From Prevotella sp. (GTDB lineage: Bacteria; Bacteroidota; Bacteroidia; Bacteroidales; Bacteroidaceae): a stretch of 32,948 nucleotides of DNA. Of the stretch, positions 31,360 through 32,948 are shown piece by piece. A program made the translations under genes and the position numbers. Each line of letters begins with the position of its first letter. Position 1 is the first letter of the stretch. The notes under the pieces are model-generated. The model was not told the DNA's origin. It saw nothing but the letters and a program-made list of their open reading frames with translations, and ran no database searches. Where the stretch lies: assembly GCA_017556145.1 (NCBI GenBank), contig JAFZCU010000196.1, positions 1 through 32,948 of the forward strand. The letters run 5' to 3'.

Positions 31360-32660
31360 TTCAATATAGTTATTGGGTGATTTTCGTTCAATTGGATATG
31401 AAGTGGAGGTAACTGTTGCAAACCGAGTGACTTGCAAGCCTCATCCCATAGCTTCTTGCTATCAACGGTAACCTTTGGCGCAACAACGCTATTGAAGACG
31501 ATGATTCCGTCGTCAGTTAGCACAGTTAGGACTTTTTTCATGATCTCTTTCAGTTCTCCGCCGTGTCCACCGATGAAGACGGCATCGGGACGAGGTAATG
31601 CAGTAATATCCGTTTCGAGGAAGTCGCCGATATGCACGTTGATGCCTGGGGCTCCGAATTTGCGGGCATTCTCATGGATGATGGTCTCACACTCAGGACG
31701 GATCTCAAAGGCCTCAATATGCAAATGAGGGAACTGCAGACGAGCCTCGATGCTGACGCTGCCCGTACAGAAACCAATATCCCAAAGCACATGTCTTTTC
31801 GGTAGGTCAAGTGCCTGAAGTGTTAGCAGACGGATGGGCATCTTCGTAATCATCTTCTCACGACCATCGAGGAGGGTGAACTCGCTATCGGGAATGCCAA
31901 AAGTACACAAAAGGGACGGTTCTTGCGTCCCGTTGGTAGCAAGCGAGCAGAGCTCGAGCGCTTTTTGTGTACTTTCAAGTATTACGCAGTTGGGCATTGA
32001 GAACGCTATTCGTGTAGCCTCTTCGAGTGTCAACTTTGTGACCTTTTCTTTTTCCGGATTGCCAAGATGTTCGCCAACGTACATTGTATAATTGTTATAG
32101 CCATAGTCCAGCATCCGTTGGGCGATGGTGGCTGGCGTGTGCTCTTTGTCTGTCAACACGCCTATCTTCCCAGGGCGTTCTATGAGGGCTTTGTCGAACT
32201 CTGGCCAGGGACGCCCAGTAAGCGATACAATCCTCATATCGTGATAGGGTATCACCAAACGATGGGCCAGCATCTGTAAGGAATTGAAAGTTGGATAAAC
32301 TACGATTTCTGCTTCAGGCATTTGAGCTTCGCTCGAATTCAGTCGCGACTCGGCAGAGCTGGAACAAGCTCCGCTCTGCTCTCGCTGCTCCTTCATTTTA
32401 CGCTTGATAGTATTGGCAAAACCAAAGAAGAGAGGGTCACCAGAAGCGAAAACCACCACTTCATCATGATACTGTTCGAAGACGGCATCGATGGGGACGG
32501 TGATATCTATCCACTCTGCGTTGGCAGGTAGTAACGGCGTCACAATCTCGTGGTGACGTTTGCCGCCAGAAAAAACCTTACCGTTTTTGATGATTTCTAA
32601 CACTTCTGGCGGAAACCAAGGCTTTGGATTATCTGTGATACCTATGACAATAAACTTCAT
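31347..32660 (-). CDS. cobL: CobL (CbiE-CbiT fusion): precorrin-6Y C5,15-methyltransferase (decarboxylating), with two in-frame repeat insertions
   Basis: 437 residues. The CbiE half is at 1 to about 260 (SGGKRHHEIV, FASGDPLFFGFANTI, YPTFNSLQMLAHRL, SLTGRPWPEFDK). The CbiT half is from about 275 (MITKMPIRLLTL, LWDIGFCTGSVSIEARLQFP as SAM motif I, FIGGHGGELKEIM). It methylates C5 and C15 and decarboxylates the acetate side chain. Residues 90-114 (EQREQSGACSSSAES...) and about 231-252 (TQKALELCSLATNGTQEPSL) interrupt the expected sequence in the CbiE half, and both are encoded by palindromes. The start overlaps the cobH stop (ATGA), so the genes are translationally coupled. Confidence 0.92.
   Translation of the reverse strand: MKFIVIGITDNPKPWFPPEVLEIIKNGKVFSGGKRHHEIVTPLLPANAEWIDITVPIDAVFEQYHDEVVVFASGDPLFFGFANTIKRKMKEQREQSGACSSSAESRLNSSEAQMPEAEIVVYPTFNSLQMLAHRLVIPYHDMRIVSLTGRPWPEFDKALIERPGKIGVLTDKEHTPATIAQRMLDYGYNNYTMYVGEHLGNPEKEKVTKLTLEEATRIAFSMPNCVILESTQKALELCSLATNGTQEPSLLCTFGIPDSEFTLLDGREKMITKMPIRLLTLQALDLPKRHVLWDIGFCTGSVSIEARLQFPHLHIEAFEIRPECETIIHENARKFGAPGINVHIGDFLETDITALPRPDAVFIGGHGGELKEIMKKVLTVLTDDGIIVFNSVVAPKVTVDSKKLWDEACKSLGLQQLPPLHIQLNENHPITILKCRR
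31900..31975. repeat. Inverted-repeat-bounded insertion inside cobL
   Basis: AAAGTACACAAAA (31900-31912) and TTTTGTGTACTTT (31963-31975) are perfect 13-bp inverted repeats. Inside is the hairpin GGGACG-gttcttg-CGTCCC (31913-31931) and AGCGAGCAGAGCTCGAGCG. Its GGGACGGTTCT is shared with the palindrome at 6620. Confidence 0.8.
32330..32405. repeat. Palindromic repeat family B, copy in cobL
   Basis: The stem GCAGAGC (32353-32359)/GCTCTGC (32373-32379) with nested GGA/TCC lies inside a 75-nt in-frame insertion flanked by CAT (ATG codons) on both sides. It encodes EQREQSGACSSSAESRLNSS, sharing REQS-A with the insertion in methyltransferase 2. Confidence 0.75.
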
Positions 32661-32948
32661 AAATCGCGGCCAGGTTTCAGTTGTTCTGCATCGTCGAAGG
32701 TGAGAATGGCATTGCAGAGCGTAGCGGCAAGATTCGAACCGCCTTTTCTGCCCTCAACGATAATCTTTGGAATGTCGCGGAAAGGCTTTACCATGTGCTT
32801 CGACTCTCGGACATGAACGAAGCCTACAGGCGCTGCAATAATACCTGCCGGATGAGCCTTGCCTTTACGGATCAGGTCGCAGAGTTCCATGAGGGCCGTT
32901 GGTGCATTGCCAAAGGCAAAGAGCGCATCTGGATGTTCCTCAACAGCC
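32657..32948 (-). CDS. cobH: Precorrin-8X methylmutase, 5' truncated by window
   Basis: The C-terminal 96 residues are visible. FAFGNAPTALMELCDLI and PAGIIAAPVGFVHVRESK are the conserved NAPTAL and GxPVGFV motifs of CobH/CbiC. It moves the C11 methyl group to C12, giving hydrogenobyrinic or cobyrinic acid. The frame is open to the window edge. The stop overlaps the cobL ATG by 4 nt. The ATG at 32890 is internal. Confidence 0.92.
   Translation of the reverse strand, partial: AVEEHPDALFAFGNAPTALMELCDLIRKGKAHPAGIIAAPVGFVHVRESKHMVKPFRDIPKIIVEGRKGGSNLAATLCNAILTFDDAEQLKPGRDL

Noticed and set aside
1-32948. tRNA or rRNA genes
   Set aside because: No cloverleaf with TTCGAATC-type T-arm or rRNA conserved block was recognised while reading both strands; a tRNAscan run would settle it.

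Overview
The window looks like a chromosomal segment of a Prevotella-type Bacteroidota. Nearly every well-placed gene has the phylum's promoter signature (TTG, 19-20 nt, TAnnTTTG). Exported proteins have typical lipoprotein signals, and several families are characteristic of the phylum (DUF4491, hemerythrin-LuxR regulators, fused cobalamin enzymes, IS1380/IS21 elements, TIGR04149-like GG leaders). I have no database result, so the genus is an inference.

Layout. (1) 1-7.5 kb: the 3' part of a Cys/Met-metabolism PLP enzyme, a hemerythrin-LuxR regulator, and a divergent porin / imelysin lipoprotein / di-heme oxidoreductase operon. These are followed by a long palindrome, a CcsBA-like remnant and a DUF4491 gene. 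(2) 7.5-16.6 kb: two SAM methyltransferases, a tiny membrane ORF, a cobalamin riboswitch ahead of a flavodoxin-like protein and a LysR regulator, a BtuF-like lipoprotein with a BtuC-like permease (no ATPase beside them), a GH3 glycosidase and a YjjG-type phosphatase. (3) 16.6-18.4 kb: a CobK-CbiD fusion. (4) 18.4-26.9 kb: a scrap-yard of mobile DNA. It holds an intact IS21 element that truncates a MATE gene, a very AT-rich DUF4422-like gene, IS4 and IS1380 remnants, glf, a truncated glycosyltransferase fused head-on to a truncated umuC, umuD and a broken rhuM. (5) 26.9-29.5 kb: a compound palindromic element, then a compact leftward operon of two GG-leader peptides, a GT8 glycosyltransferase and a second GT-like protein. 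(6) 29.6 kb to the end: cobH, cobL and cbiG-cobM of cobalamin synthesis, overlapping and leftward.

How the parts connect. B12 runs through the window: uptake genes, a B12 riboswitch and two biosynthesis blocks lie on either side of the mobile DNA. The porin/imelysin/di-heme operon is probably for metal handling and may be controlled by the hemerythrin regulator.

Two observations stand out. First, the small operon at 27.3-29.5 kb looks like a glycosylated-RiPP system: two paralogous leaders end in GG, the cores differ, and glycosyltransferases follow directly. Second, several genes carry short palindromic or intergenic-type repeats inserted in frame (hemerythrin-LuxR, methyltransferase 2, BtuF-like, CobK-CbiD, CobL twice, umuC). 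Related repeats lie in a riboswitch loop and a 5' leader. In two families the stems differ between copies by compensating changes, so the hairpin rather than the peptide appears conserved. This resembles the Rickettsia palindromic elements, but in a Bacteroidota.
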